From: Hohaiivirga sp031546825
Lineage (GTDB): Bacteria; Pseudomonadota; Alphaproteobacteria; Rhizobiales; Beijerinckiaceae
DNA: 64,000 nt
Assembly (NCBI GenBank): GCA_031546825.1
Contig: JAVBJU010000025.1
Location: forward strand, 1 to 64,000
Direction: 5' to 3'
The notes beneath the pieces were generated by a model. The model searched no databases. It was not told the DNA's origin and was given only the letters and a program-made list of their open reading frames with translations. Positions 17,289-24,869 of the stretch are shown in pieces (within the stretch, counting starts at the first letter, position 1; each line of letters starts with the position of its first letter). Both the position numbers and the translations under genes were made by a program.

Positions 17289-18881
17289 ATGGCCAAGGCT
17301 GCTTTTTTCATCGGTGTCGATGTGGGTTCGGCCAGCGTCCGGGCCGGAATTTACAAGGAAAATGGCGAGCGCGTTGGCTTTGCCACCCGCCCGATCACTC
17401 AGTTTCACCCGCGCGCCAATTTCGTTGAGCAATCGGCTGAGGAAATCTGGCGTCACGCCTGCGACTGCATTGTGGAAGCGCGCGCCAAGGCGGGAATTGC
17501 CGCCGAAGACGTGGTGTCCATCGGTTTTGACGCGACCTGTTCGCTAGTGGCGGTGGATGTGAGTGGCCGTGGTATCTCGGTGTCGGAAACCGGTGAGCCC
17601 GAGCGCGATATCATCATGTGGATGGACCACCGCGCCATGGTGGAAACCGCCGAGATCAACGCGACCGGTGATGAGGCTCTGGCCTATGTCGGCGGCGAGG
17701 TTTCGGTTGAAATGGAACTGCCGAAAATCCTCTGGCTCAAGCGCCATTTTCCCGACCGCTACGGCAAGGTATGGCGCTTCTTTGATCTCGCCGATTATCT
17801 GGTGTGGCGGGCGACAGGAGCGGATGTTGCAAGCGTTTGCACGCTGACCTGCAAATGGAACTACCTGGCGCACGAGAAGCGCTTCAGTACGCCGTTGCTT
17901 AAAGCGGTTGGTCTGGAAGACCTCCTCACCAAAGTGCCGCAAACGGTGCTGCAACTCGGTGAGAAGGCCGGAATGCTGGCAGCCAGCGCGGCAACCCAAT
18001 GCGGATTAGCCGGCAATGTTTCTGTGGCGTCTGGCATCATTGATGCCCATGCGGGAGGTCTCGCGCTGGTGGGTGCTAAGGCTCAGGGTAGTCTGGCGCT
18101 GATTTCCGGCACCTCCAATTGCCATATGATTGTCAGCCGCAACAAGGTGATGGTGCCCGGTGTATGGGGGCCATACTGGGACGCGATGCTGCCCGGCTGG
18201 TGGCTTGGCGAAGGCGGGCAGAGCGCGGCGGGCGCGCTGGTGGACTGGACGTTGCGCCAACACGCCGCCTGGAAGGATGCGCAGGCCGAGGCCGAAAGTA
18301 GCGGCACGAGCCCCTATGCCATTATCAACGCCTGGGTTGCCGATCTTGAGCAGCGTGAACCGAACCCGACGCGTGCGTTGCATGTGCTTGGCGACCACCA
18401 CGGCAACCGCTCCCCCCGCGCCAATCCGCTGGCGCGCGGTGCAGTTTCCGGCCTGACGTTGGAAGAAGGCCGCGACGGGCTGGCCCGGCTCTATATCGCC
18501 ACATTGCAGGCGGTGGCCTATGGCACCCGCCATATCATCGACGTGATGCAGAAATCCGGCCATGACGTTTCGCGCCTGATGGTGTGTGGCGGTGCAACCA
18601 AGAACCCGTTGTTCTTGCGTGAATATGCCGATGCCACCGGCTGCGATCTCCACCTTGCCGCTGATGAAGATGTGGTGACGCTCGGTGCCGCAATACTCGG
18701 CGCGGTCGCTTGCGGCCATTTTGCCAGCCTGCCCGATGCCGCTGCGGCGATGGTGCGCATGGGCGGCAGTGTGAAAGCGGACCCGGCGCGCAAACCCTTC
18801 CACGACGCAAAATACCGCGTTTATCTCAAGATGTACGACGACCTTCAGGCCGCCGAGAAGCTCATGGCAACGGTCCGCTGA
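17289..18881 (+). CDS. FGGY-family carbohydrate kinase (D-ribulokinase-like)
   Basis: This 530-residue ATP-dependent sugar kinase has the actin-like fold. It begins with the phosphate-1 motif IGVDVGSASVRAGIY and carries the DMWMDHRA-type segment (IIMWMDHRAM) and LGDHHGNRSPRANPLARG, which resemble ribulokinases of the FGGY/YpCarbK branch rather than glycerol or xylulose kinases. The adenosine motif VCGGATKNPLFLREYADATG is near residue 435. Placed between the ABC importer and an aldose isomerase, it would phosphorylate the ketose made by the isomerase, for example D-ribulose or L-ribulose. The exact pentose is uncertain. Confidence 0.88.
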   Translation: MAKAAFFIGVDVGSASVRAGIYKENGERVGFATRPITQFHPRANFVEQSAEEIWRHACDCIVEARAKAGIAAEDVVSIGFDATCSLVAVDVSGRGISVSETGEPERDIIMWMDHRAMVETAEINATGDEALAYVGGEVSVEMELPKILWLKRHFPDRYGKVWRFFDLADYLVWRATGADVASVCTLTCKWNYLAHEKRFSTPLLKAVGLEDLLTKVPQTVLQLGEKAGMLAASAATQCGLAGNVSVASGIIDAHAGGLALVGAKAQGSLALISGTSNCHMIVSRNKVMVPGVWGPYWDAMLPGWWLGEGGQSAAGALVDWTLRQHAAWKDAQAEAESSGTSPYAIINAWVADLEQREPNPTRALHVLGDHHGNRSPRANPLARGAVSGLTLEEGRDGLARLYIATLQAVAYGTRHIIDVMQKSGHDVSRLMVCGGATKNPLFLREYADATGCDLHLAADEDVVTLGAAILGAVACGHFASLPDAAAAMVRMGGSVKADPARKPFHDAKYRVYLKMYDDLQAAEKLMATVR

Positions 18882-18914
18882 AAGCGCCCAAGCCTGAAAC
18901 CGAAAGAGGATGCC

Positions 18915-20564
18915 ATGCTGACGTTGAAACTCCCCGCCGCTCCTGCCACGCCGAAGCTTGATGCCCGCGATATCTATGTGGTTGCCAATGGCGACCTGCG
19001 CGAGGCCGCAAACACCACCTGCTGGCCAACCCAACTCAAGTTCGAAGGCAAGCTGCAAAAGGCACTGGAAAAGCAGGGCTATCGCATGAAGCGCGCCCAC
19101 GCGGTGGATGAGAAACGCGGCCACGGCTTCATTTCCAGCCAACGCCAGGGCTCAGATGTTTTTGAGGCCATGGACCCCGACGCGCCGGTGATCGTGCTGC
19201 TGACCGTGTGGCAATATTCGCACCACATCGCCCCGTCGCTGGTCAAACATCGCGGCCCGGTTCTGCTGCTGGCGAATTTCGAGGGCACCTGGCCGGGTCT
19301 CGTCGGAATGCTCGGCATGGCGGGCAGTTTGACCAGCCTGGGCCGCGGCTATTCGCGCCTGTGGTCGGAAAGTTTTGACGACGAATTTTTCCATCGTGGC
19401 CTCACCGCATGGTTGCGTGATGGCGTGGTTTCCCACCGCACCGATTACCTCCATGAGGTTGCCCCGACCCATCCGGTGCTGGCCACTCCCGCAGGCCAGA
19501 TCGGTCGGCAGGTCGGTGAATACATGCTGCGCCACAAGGATATCGTTGGCCTGTTCGATATCTTCTGCATGGGCATGATGAATGCTACCTTCCCGCAGCA
19601 GGCGATGGTCAATGTGGGCATTCCCATGGAAGGCCTGTCGCAATCGGCGCTGATGGTCGAGATGGCCAAGGTGCCGCTGGAACTGCGTGAGAAATGCCTG
19701 AAGTGGTATGAAGATCGCGGCATGAAATTCATGTTCGGCAAAGATGGCGCCAAGGAACTGGTGCGCGAACAGGTGCTCGAACAATGCGCGATGATGATAG
19801 CCATGGCCCGTTTCGTGAAGCGGTTCGGACTTTCCGGCATCGGCGTGCAGTACCAGCAGGGCCTCAAAGACAGTTGCGCCGCCTCAGACTTTGCCGAGGG
19901 CGCTATCGGTAACAGTGAGCGCTTCCCCATTCCCGACGAGAACGGCGAGATCATCTGGGAAGGCCGTGCCATTCCTTGTGTCAACGAAGTCGATATGGGC
20001 AGCGCCATTCCGCAACTGATGATGGCACGGCTGATGGCATCGCTCGGCAAACCCAACGAGACCACACTGCACGACGTGCGTTGGGGCTCCGAGTATAACG
20101 GCACCTTCTACTGGGATTTCGAGATTTCCGGCGCGGTGCCCTTTGCCCATCTCAAGGGCGGCATCAAAGGTGCCACCGGCTTCCGCCAGACCCCGATGTT
20201 CTTCCCCTATGGCGGCGCAACAATTGCGGGCCAAGGCAAGGCCGGGCGCTTCCTGTGGGCGCGCGCCCATTATGAAGGCATCGGCGTCGTCATGCACATT
20301 GGCACCGGTACAGCGGTGGAACTGCCAGACGCGGAGTTTGAGCGCCGCCGCAAGGCAACGAATTACGAATGGCCGCTGCTGAATGCCGTGCTTGATGGCG
20401 TGGGGCGTGATGACCTGATGGCCGGGCATCAGAGCAACCACCTCAGCATCGTTTATGTGGACGAGAAGGATTTGGGAGACGTATTCCGGGCGTTCGTGGC
20501 GCAGGCGTTGACGCAGGGGATCAGCGTGAAGGTGGCAGGAGACGCGCGGGGGTGGTTAGGGTGA
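18915..20564 (+). CDS. L-fucose/L-arabinose isomerase-family protein
   Basis: This 549-residue protein has the fucose/arabinose isomerase layout. Likely metal ligands Glu358 and Asp360 occur in CVNEVDMGSAIPQ, matching the Glu/Asp pair of FucI, and a C-terminal GHQSNH could supply the third ligand. It should interconvert an aldose and a ketose with Mn2+. With the FGGY kinase directly upstream, the pair suggests aldose to ketose to ketose-5-phosphate, as in D-arabinose or L-fucose breakdown. AAGAGGA precedes the ATG. It closes the operon. Confidence 0.82.
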   Translation: MLTLKLPAAPATPKLDARDIYVVANGDLREAANTTCWPTQLKFEGKLQKALEKQGYRMKRAHAVDEKRGHGFISSQRQGSDVFEAMDPDAPVIVLLTVWQYSHHIAPSLVKHRGPVLLLANFEGTWPGLVGMLGMAGSLTSLGRGYSRLWSESFDDEFFHRGLTAWLRDGVVSHRTDYLHEVAPTHPVLATPAGQIGRQVGEYMLRHKDIVGLFDIFCMGMMNATFPQQAMVNVGIPMEGLSQSALMVEMAKVPLELREKCLKWYEDRGMKFMFGKDGAKELVREQVLEQCAMMIAMARFVKRFGLSGIGVQYQQGLKDSCAASDFAEGAIGNSERFPIPDENGEIIWEGRAIPCVNEVDMGSAIPQLMMARLMASLGKPNETTLHDVRWGSEYNGTFYWDFEISGAVPFAHLKGGIKGATGFRQTPMFFPYGGATIAGQGKAGRFLWARAHYEGIGVVMHIGTGTAVELPDAEFERRRKATNYEWPLLNAVLDGVGRDDLMAGHQSNHLSIVYVDEKDLGDVFRAFVAQALTQGISVKVAGDARGWLG

Positions 20565-20576
20565 AAGGACTTCACA

Positions 20577-20705
20577 ATGAATGCTACACCATCATGCCAA
20601 TGCCTGATTGATCAGAAATTGCTAGATGGCAGGGTTGCCAAATATTGCGGCACGCTTTGTTTTCCCAGCAGCGGCGCCTTACCTGATGATGTCGCATGTA
20701 ACTGA
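20577..20705 (+). CDS. Candidate small cysteine-rich ORF (42 aa), unverified
   Basis: ATG 20577 has an AAGGA at 20565-20569 with 7-base spacing and the frame closes at a TGA ending at 20705. The predicted peptide has five cysteines (CQC near residue 7, YCGTLCFP near 28, one near the end). It starts 12 bases after the isomerase stop. No family is recognised. It could be a real small gene, a decayed fragment or chance; only the ribosome-binding site argues for it. Confidence 0.25.
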   Translation: MNATPSCQCLIDQKLLDGRVAKYCGTLCFPSSGALPDDVACN

Positions 20706-20778
20706 ACAGGAACTGCCGGCAGAGTTTTGTAACTTACCGACAGGAAAAATTGGATTTTCCCGAAAGCGCAATGTGGAT

Positions 20779-22083
20779 TTATTCCGCTTCGCTATAGTCA
20801 TCGAATGAGAAGGCATGTTCACTGTCGTAGCGCGCGCCCGTAATGCGACGGACCTCAACTGAGTTTTCTATGATACGAATTGCTGCGTTTCTGGGATATG
20901 GGGGATTCTGAGGCAAAGCGTCAGAAAAAACAGGAAATAATTCACTAGGTGCCGACTTATCCGATGTATGTCTGTTCTCTTTTTGTGAGCGCGTCACATG
21001 TGCTGCATCTCCCAGCAAGACGATGTTTCTCCCTCCAGGGAATTGCGCAGATTCGAAGATGATGGCCTCGATGTGAATAGGTTTCCCATTTTTCTTACAT
21101 TGATGGTGGTGTAGGAAATATTCGGCCACAGCCTGTGTTGGAATATAGTCAAGATGCTCATCATTCCGCAAAATTGGTTTTGCTATCTCATGGCAAAAAT
21201 GCTGCATAAAGCTCCACTGTTCTGTGCGGGACATATAGTGTTTTGAGAATATGTTGAGGGGCCTTATCGGTGCCGAAAAACCGGTTGTATCAAGGGCATG
21301 GATTGGACGAGTTAGCTGAAATTGCGCTCCTACCACAGTGCAGCCCACACCGGGTCTTAGTTCAGCTATGCACGTCGGTAGGTCGAATGCCGCATAGAAG
21401 CATCCAATTCCTGCGGAGTTCATGCGCCCAGCGCGTCTATAGCGCTCGGGTGGAGGTCCGAGTTGGGTTTCAGGAGCATTAAGGATCTCTTGGCGTTTAT
21501 CGTCGCTTTCCGCTATGCGCGCTCTGAAAAAAGTAGCCTCCAAACTGCCAGGTTTGATCTCATATACCACGGAGCGCCTCTGATGGTCGCGTTGGAGTTG
21601 GACTCCATTGAAAATTTCAGTAAGTAGCAGTCTTGCGTCATTGTTAAAAAATCTCTGACTATAAGTGATGCTTTTGCAGAAATTTGTCCAAAGAGTACTG
21701 TGCCGTGAGTAAGTGTTTTCATATTCCTCATAATTCTGATCATCACCGTAAAATGCCTCTTCACCATCCTGTGGCCAGTAATTTTCGTCTTGTATGAGTT
21801 GATCGGCAAGGGCTTTGGCGATATCATAGTCATTAGCCGAGGTTATGTCTTCGACTAGGCAGTCGAGAGTCTCGCCGTGTTGCTCACCATCAAAAGAATC
21901 GTAATTTCCTTGTGCATATTGGTTGCGGAATGCGGCATCAACGATTTTGGCAACCGCGCTGATGGGAACTCCCTTGTATTTATCGTGAAAACTACATTTT
22001 TCATTTGGAGCGCTCCGACGAATTTCTACGATCCGTTTCTTAAGACCCTCATCGTTGAAGCAGTAGGGGCAGACGTTCATCAT
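20779..22083 (-). CDS. RES-domain protein with zinc-ribbon-like HEPN/RES N-terminal domain
   Basis: This predicted cytoplasmic protein of 434 residues is toxin-like. The N-terminus holds CPYC (Cys5, Cys8) and CSFH (Cys30, His33), a probable zinc ribbon. A helical stretch with QRFFNNDARLLLTEIF follows, as in HEPN/RES N-terminal domain 1 proteins. The RES domain covers about 175-330 with its namesake residues: Arg in FFRARIAE (187/189), Ser223 in GRMNSAGIGCFYAA and Glu241 in IAELRP. RES toxins of the ParT/MbcT type degrade NAD. No cognate Xre antitoxin is adjacent. GGAGAAG precedes ATG 22083, preferred over the ATG at 22104. Codon use is AT-richer than its neighbours, a sign of transfer. Confidence 0.8.
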   Translation of the reverse strand: MMNVCPYCFNDEGLKKRIVEIRRSAPNEKCSFHDKYKGVPISAVAKIVDAAFRNQYAQGNYDSFDGEQHGETLDCLVEDITSANDYDIAKALADQLIQDENYWPQDGEEAFYGDDQNYEEYENTYSRHSTLWTNFCKSITYSQRFFNNDARLLLTEIFNGVQLQRDHQRRSVVYEIKPGSLEATFFRARIAESDDKRQEILNAPETQLGPPPERYRRAGRMNSAGIGCFYAAFDLPTCIAELRPGVGCTVVGAQFQLTRPIHALDTTGFSAPIRPLNIFSKHYMSRTEQWSFMQHFCHEIAKPILRNDEHLDYIPTQAVAEYFLHHHQCKKNGKPIHIEAIIFESAQFPGGRNIVLLGDAAHVTRSQKENRHTSDKSAPSELFPVFSDALPQNPPYPRNAAIRIIENSVEVRRITGARYDSEHAFSFDDYSEAE

Positions 22084-22252
22084 AAATCTTCTCCAGTCGG
22101 TCATAATTCGCAGCGGGATGTTGTGAATTCAGGTGCCAGCTTAGGGGATTAATTGCAGTCCGCATGCCACCCTTCTTTTGCAGGTTCGCCGTGTCAGCAA
22201 AGGCATTACGCGGGTCATCATTGCGATTGCTATTCCGATGAGACTGCGCGCT

Positions 22253-22453
22253 CTATCTGAACCCCGCAACAATCGTCTCAATCGGCAGAAACAACGTGCG
22301 GCTGTCTTGAGGGTATTCGATGAATTCGCCGCAGGCCTGATAGAAGCGCTTGGCGGCGTCATCCTTGGCATGCACCAGAACCGCGCCGATGCCGATGCTT
22401 TGAAAGGCGATGCCGACGCGGCGCAGGGCGTCTGACAGAAGGTCAGAACTCAT
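22253..22453 (-). pseudogene. GNAT acetyltransferase remnant (C-terminal part)
   Basis: The 66 codons match the C-terminal end of TacT-type GNAT N-acetyltransferases: LLSDALRRVG, then IGAVLVHAKDDAAKRFYQACG, then DSRTLFLPIETI, which are the last helix and strands of the fold. Roughly the first 90-100 residues of a normal 160-residue protein, including most of the acetyl-CoA site, are absent. An in-frame stop lies just upstream of the ATG. The CGEFIEYP segment carries an extra residue against the usual CGF. It is most likely a decayed toxin/acetyltransferase gene. Confidence 0.7.
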
Positions 22454-22523
22454 TCTTTTTCAGGCGTAGCCACCAGTCGGGAAACCCTTTCCCCGACGTA
22501 ACTCCATGTGCCGTTTCCCCCCA

Positions 22524-22895
22524 TCAATTACAAACCGAAGGGCATTGCGCGCCCGTACCGCCGGGGCCGTTGTAGCAGGGGCCGCCGGGGCCTTTGAAAC
22601 AAGGGCCTCCCGGGCTTTCGCTGGCGGCGCCGCCTGGGCCGCGGTAGGCTGGGCCGCCTGGGCCATCATAACGGGGGCCTGCCGGGCTATTATTTTGGGG
22701 CCCGCCGGGGCCGGAATAACATGGGCCACCGGGGCCATCATAGGCGGGGCCACCGGGGCCGCGATAGGCGGGGCCGCCGGGCCCGGCATAACAGACGCCG
22801 CCGGGGTTGGTGTCGCCGTGGCAATTGCATGCATCGGCAAGGGCAGGCACCGCGGCCACAGAGAAAACCAGTGCGAAGAATGCGCGACGGATCAT
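22524..22895 (-). CDS. Secreted GPGGP-repeat, cysteine-containing protein
   Basis: This 123-residue exported protein has a signal peptide to about residue 20 (FFALVFSVAAVPALA|DACNC). The mature part has a CNCH start and about nine copies of an eight-residue unit GPGGPxYx (nucleotides about 22545-22810), then CPSVCN. Cysteines replace the variable position in some repeats (PCYS, PCFK, PCYN), which could cross-link the chain. The composition suggests an extended, glycine/proline-rich surface or periplasmic filler; no function is known to me. GAGAGGTG precedes ATG 22895. The opposite-strand open frame through the repeats is a shadow. Confidence 0.75.
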   Translation of the reverse strand: MIRRAFFALVFSVAAVPALADACNCHGDTNPGGVCYAGPGGPAYRGPGGPAYDGPGGPCYSGPGGPQNNSPAGPRYDGPGGPAYRGPGGAASESPGGPCFKGPGGPCYNGPGGTGAQCPSVCN

Positions 22896-22980
22896 GATCT
22901 TTCACCTCTCGACGGCAATATTTTCCAAGATATCCGGTGAATGGGCTCTGAACAAGTGGCCCCCTCAGGGCACTATCTTC

Positions 22981-24735
22981 TCAGGCATTCTGCCGCTTCG
23001 CCTTGCGCACCACATTCGATTGGTCGATGCCAAGCGCCTGCGCCGCCTTGCGGGTGGTGCCGTGGCGGGCGAGCGCTTCGCTGATGAGGCGCGTTTCCAC
23101 TTCCTCGACGATGCTTTTGAGGCTGCGCCCTTCGGTGGCGATGGACAACATGGCGGGCGCGGCGAGGTTGATCATGGATTGGGGAATATCGCTCAAGGTG
23201 ATGGTGTGGTCCGGGGCCATCACCACCAGACGTTCCATGACGTTTTCCAGCTCCCGCACATTGCCCGGCCACGGGTAATCAAGGAAAAGCGGAATGACGG
23301 AGGGGTGCAGTTTGAGATCGCGCTGGTGGCGCTTGCAGAACTTTTTCAAAAAGCTATGGGTCAGCAGCGTGATATCTTCCTGCCGTTCCCGTAACGGCGG
23401 CACCAGAAGCGGGACGACGTTGATGCGGTAGAACAAGTCTCTGCGAAAGGTGTTTTCTTCCACCATCTCAGCAAGGTTGCGGTTGGTGGCCACCAGAATG
23501 CGCACGTCGGTTTCGCGCTCGACGGTGTCGCCGATGCGGCGGGTTTTGCGGTCTTGCAGAACGCGCAGGAGCTTGGCCTGCAAACTCAGCGCCATGTCGC
23601 CAATTTCATCGAGCAGCAGCGTGCCGCCATTGGCGGTTTCAAACAAGCCAACCTTGCCTTGCGCGCTGGCCCCGGTGAACGCGCCTTTGACGTAGCCGAA
23701 CAATTCCGATTCCAGCAGTTGCTCGGGAATGGCGGTGCAGTTGATTTTGACAAAGGGCTTGTTGCGGCGGTTTGAATTGCTGTGAATGGCCTCGGCGATG
23801 ATCTCCTTGCCGACGCCGGATTCACCCTGGATCAGCACCGTGGTGTCCACCATCCCGAGCCGCAGGCACAGGTCGAAGATCGCCCGCATGGAGGCGCTTT
23901 GCACCACGATGGAACCGAAACCAGCGGCGTTCTTGCGCAGATTGGTGATTTCTTCTTCATATTGGCTTTTGAGGGTGGTTAAGGCGGAAAGCTCGTCCCG
24001 GATGCGGTTGAGGTCGGTCAGGTCGCGCACCGTGGTGACGATCCGCATCAAGCGGCCCTCCGCATCGCGCAATGGGTTGCCGCTGACAAGCACGGTGGCG
24101 CCGCTGCGGATTTTCTGAATCAGGGTGACAGGTTCGCCGGATTCGATGACGTGCAGCGTGGTGGATTGGTCGAACACCTTGCGGTCCACCAGCTCCTTCA
24201 TGGATTTGCCGATCAGCTCCTCACGCGCCAGCCCGGTGATGCGGCAATAGTTGTTGTTGACGCGCAAAACCACGCCCTCGCCATCGGTGACGAAAATGCC
24301 ATCGCTGATTGCCTCAATAACCCCGCCGAGTTCGCTGACCAGCATCGACACCGATGCCAAATCCCGCGACACCGTATCAAGCTCTGAAATGTCGTGCAGG
24401 CTGGCCAGTGCGCCGACGCTTTTGCCTTCGATGATCAGCGGGGAGCGGTTGACCAGAAAAGTGCGGCCATTGAGCGCCAGTTTGCTCCAGCGCTGCTTTT
24501 TGCCGGTGCGGGCCACATTGAGAAGCTGGCTGCTGGTGATGACTTCGCCGATGGGCCTGCCGATGAAGGCGTCGCGCGCAAAGGGCACGCATTGCAGCAT
24601 GGCGTCATTACACAGGCGCACGATGCCCTGCTGATCGATGCCGACCACCGGGTCGGGAAGGGCCGACAACAGATGGGTGATGAGGGGGGAAATCTCGGGA
24701 AAGGAAGTTTTTGGGTTCAACACTGGGACCCTCAT
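22981..24735 (-). CDS. Sigma54-dependent enhancer-binding regulator with two PAS domains
   Basis: This 584-residue bacterial enhancer-binding protein has two PAS sensor domains (about 17-120 and 135-245) and a short coiled coil (about 245-270). The AAA+ domain carries Walker A GESGVGKE (304-311), the sigma54-contact loop GAFTGA (351-356), and Walker B TLLLDEIGDM. A TyrR/Fis-type HTH is at the C-terminus (TTRKAAQALGIDQSNVVRKAKR). It lies at the end of the 4-hydroxybutyrate gene block, after a terminator. That block has a sigma54 promoter with palindromic upstream sites, so this protein is the obvious activator. The inducer probably binds the PAS domains. Confidence 0.93.
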   Translation of the reverse strand: MRVPVLNPKTSFPEISPLITHLLSALPDPVVGIDQQGIVRLCNDAMLQCVPFARDAFIGRPIGEVITSSQLLNVARTGKKQRWSKLALNGRTFLVNRSPLIIEGKSVGALASLHDISELDTVSRDLASVSMLVSELGGVIEAISDGIFVTDGEGVVLRVNNNYCRITGLAREELIGKSMKELVDRKVFDQSTTLHVIESGEPVTLIQKIRSGATVLVSGNPLRDAEGRLMRIVTTVRDLTDLNRIRDELSALTTLKSQYEEEITNLRKNAAGFGSIVVQSASMRAIFDLCLRLGMVDTTVLIQGESGVGKEIIAEAIHSNSNRRNKPFVKINCTAIPEQLLESELFGYVKGAFTGASAQGKVGLFETANGGTLLLDEIGDMALSLQAKLLRVLQDRKTRRIGDTVERETDVRILVATNRNLAEMVEENTFRRDLFYRINVVPLLVPPLRERQEDITLLTHSFLKKFCKRHQRDLKLHPSVIPLFLDYPWPGNVRELENVMERLVVMAPDHTITLSDIPQSMINLAAPAMLSIATEGRSLKSIVEEVETRLISEALARHGTTRKAAQALGIDQSNVVRKAKRQNA

Positions 24736-24811
24736 CCGGCAAATTCTACTGTCATCACGTATCAGGATATCGTTATGCGCGATACTGCATCATCGCATTC
24801 AGAAAAGGAAA

Positions 24812-24846
24812 GAGAGCCACAACCGTAATTTTCGGTCATGGCTCTC
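24812..24846 (-). terminator. Terminator between the transporter and regulator genes
   Basis: GAGAGCCA (24812-24819) and TGGCTCTC (24839-24846) form a perfect outer 8-bp stem, with a further inner ACCG/CGGT pairing. Read on the minus strand the stem is followed by TTTCCTTTTC. On the plus strand CGTTTTTG follows, so it may work both ways. It separates the five structural genes from the regulator, which probably has its own promoter in 24736-24811. Confidence 0.75.
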
Positions 24847-24869
24847 CGTTTTTGAGACGGTTATGACGT

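Noticed and set aside
22541..22800. CRISPR array
   Set aside because: The regular spacing comes from 24-base in-frame codon repeats encoding GPGGP units, without unique spacers.
22506..22940. 144-codon plus-strand open frame over the GPGGP repeats
   Set aside because: It is the antisense reading of the repeat gene and gives an alanine/glycine-rich product without a signal peptide or ribosome-binding site; the minus-strand frame has both.
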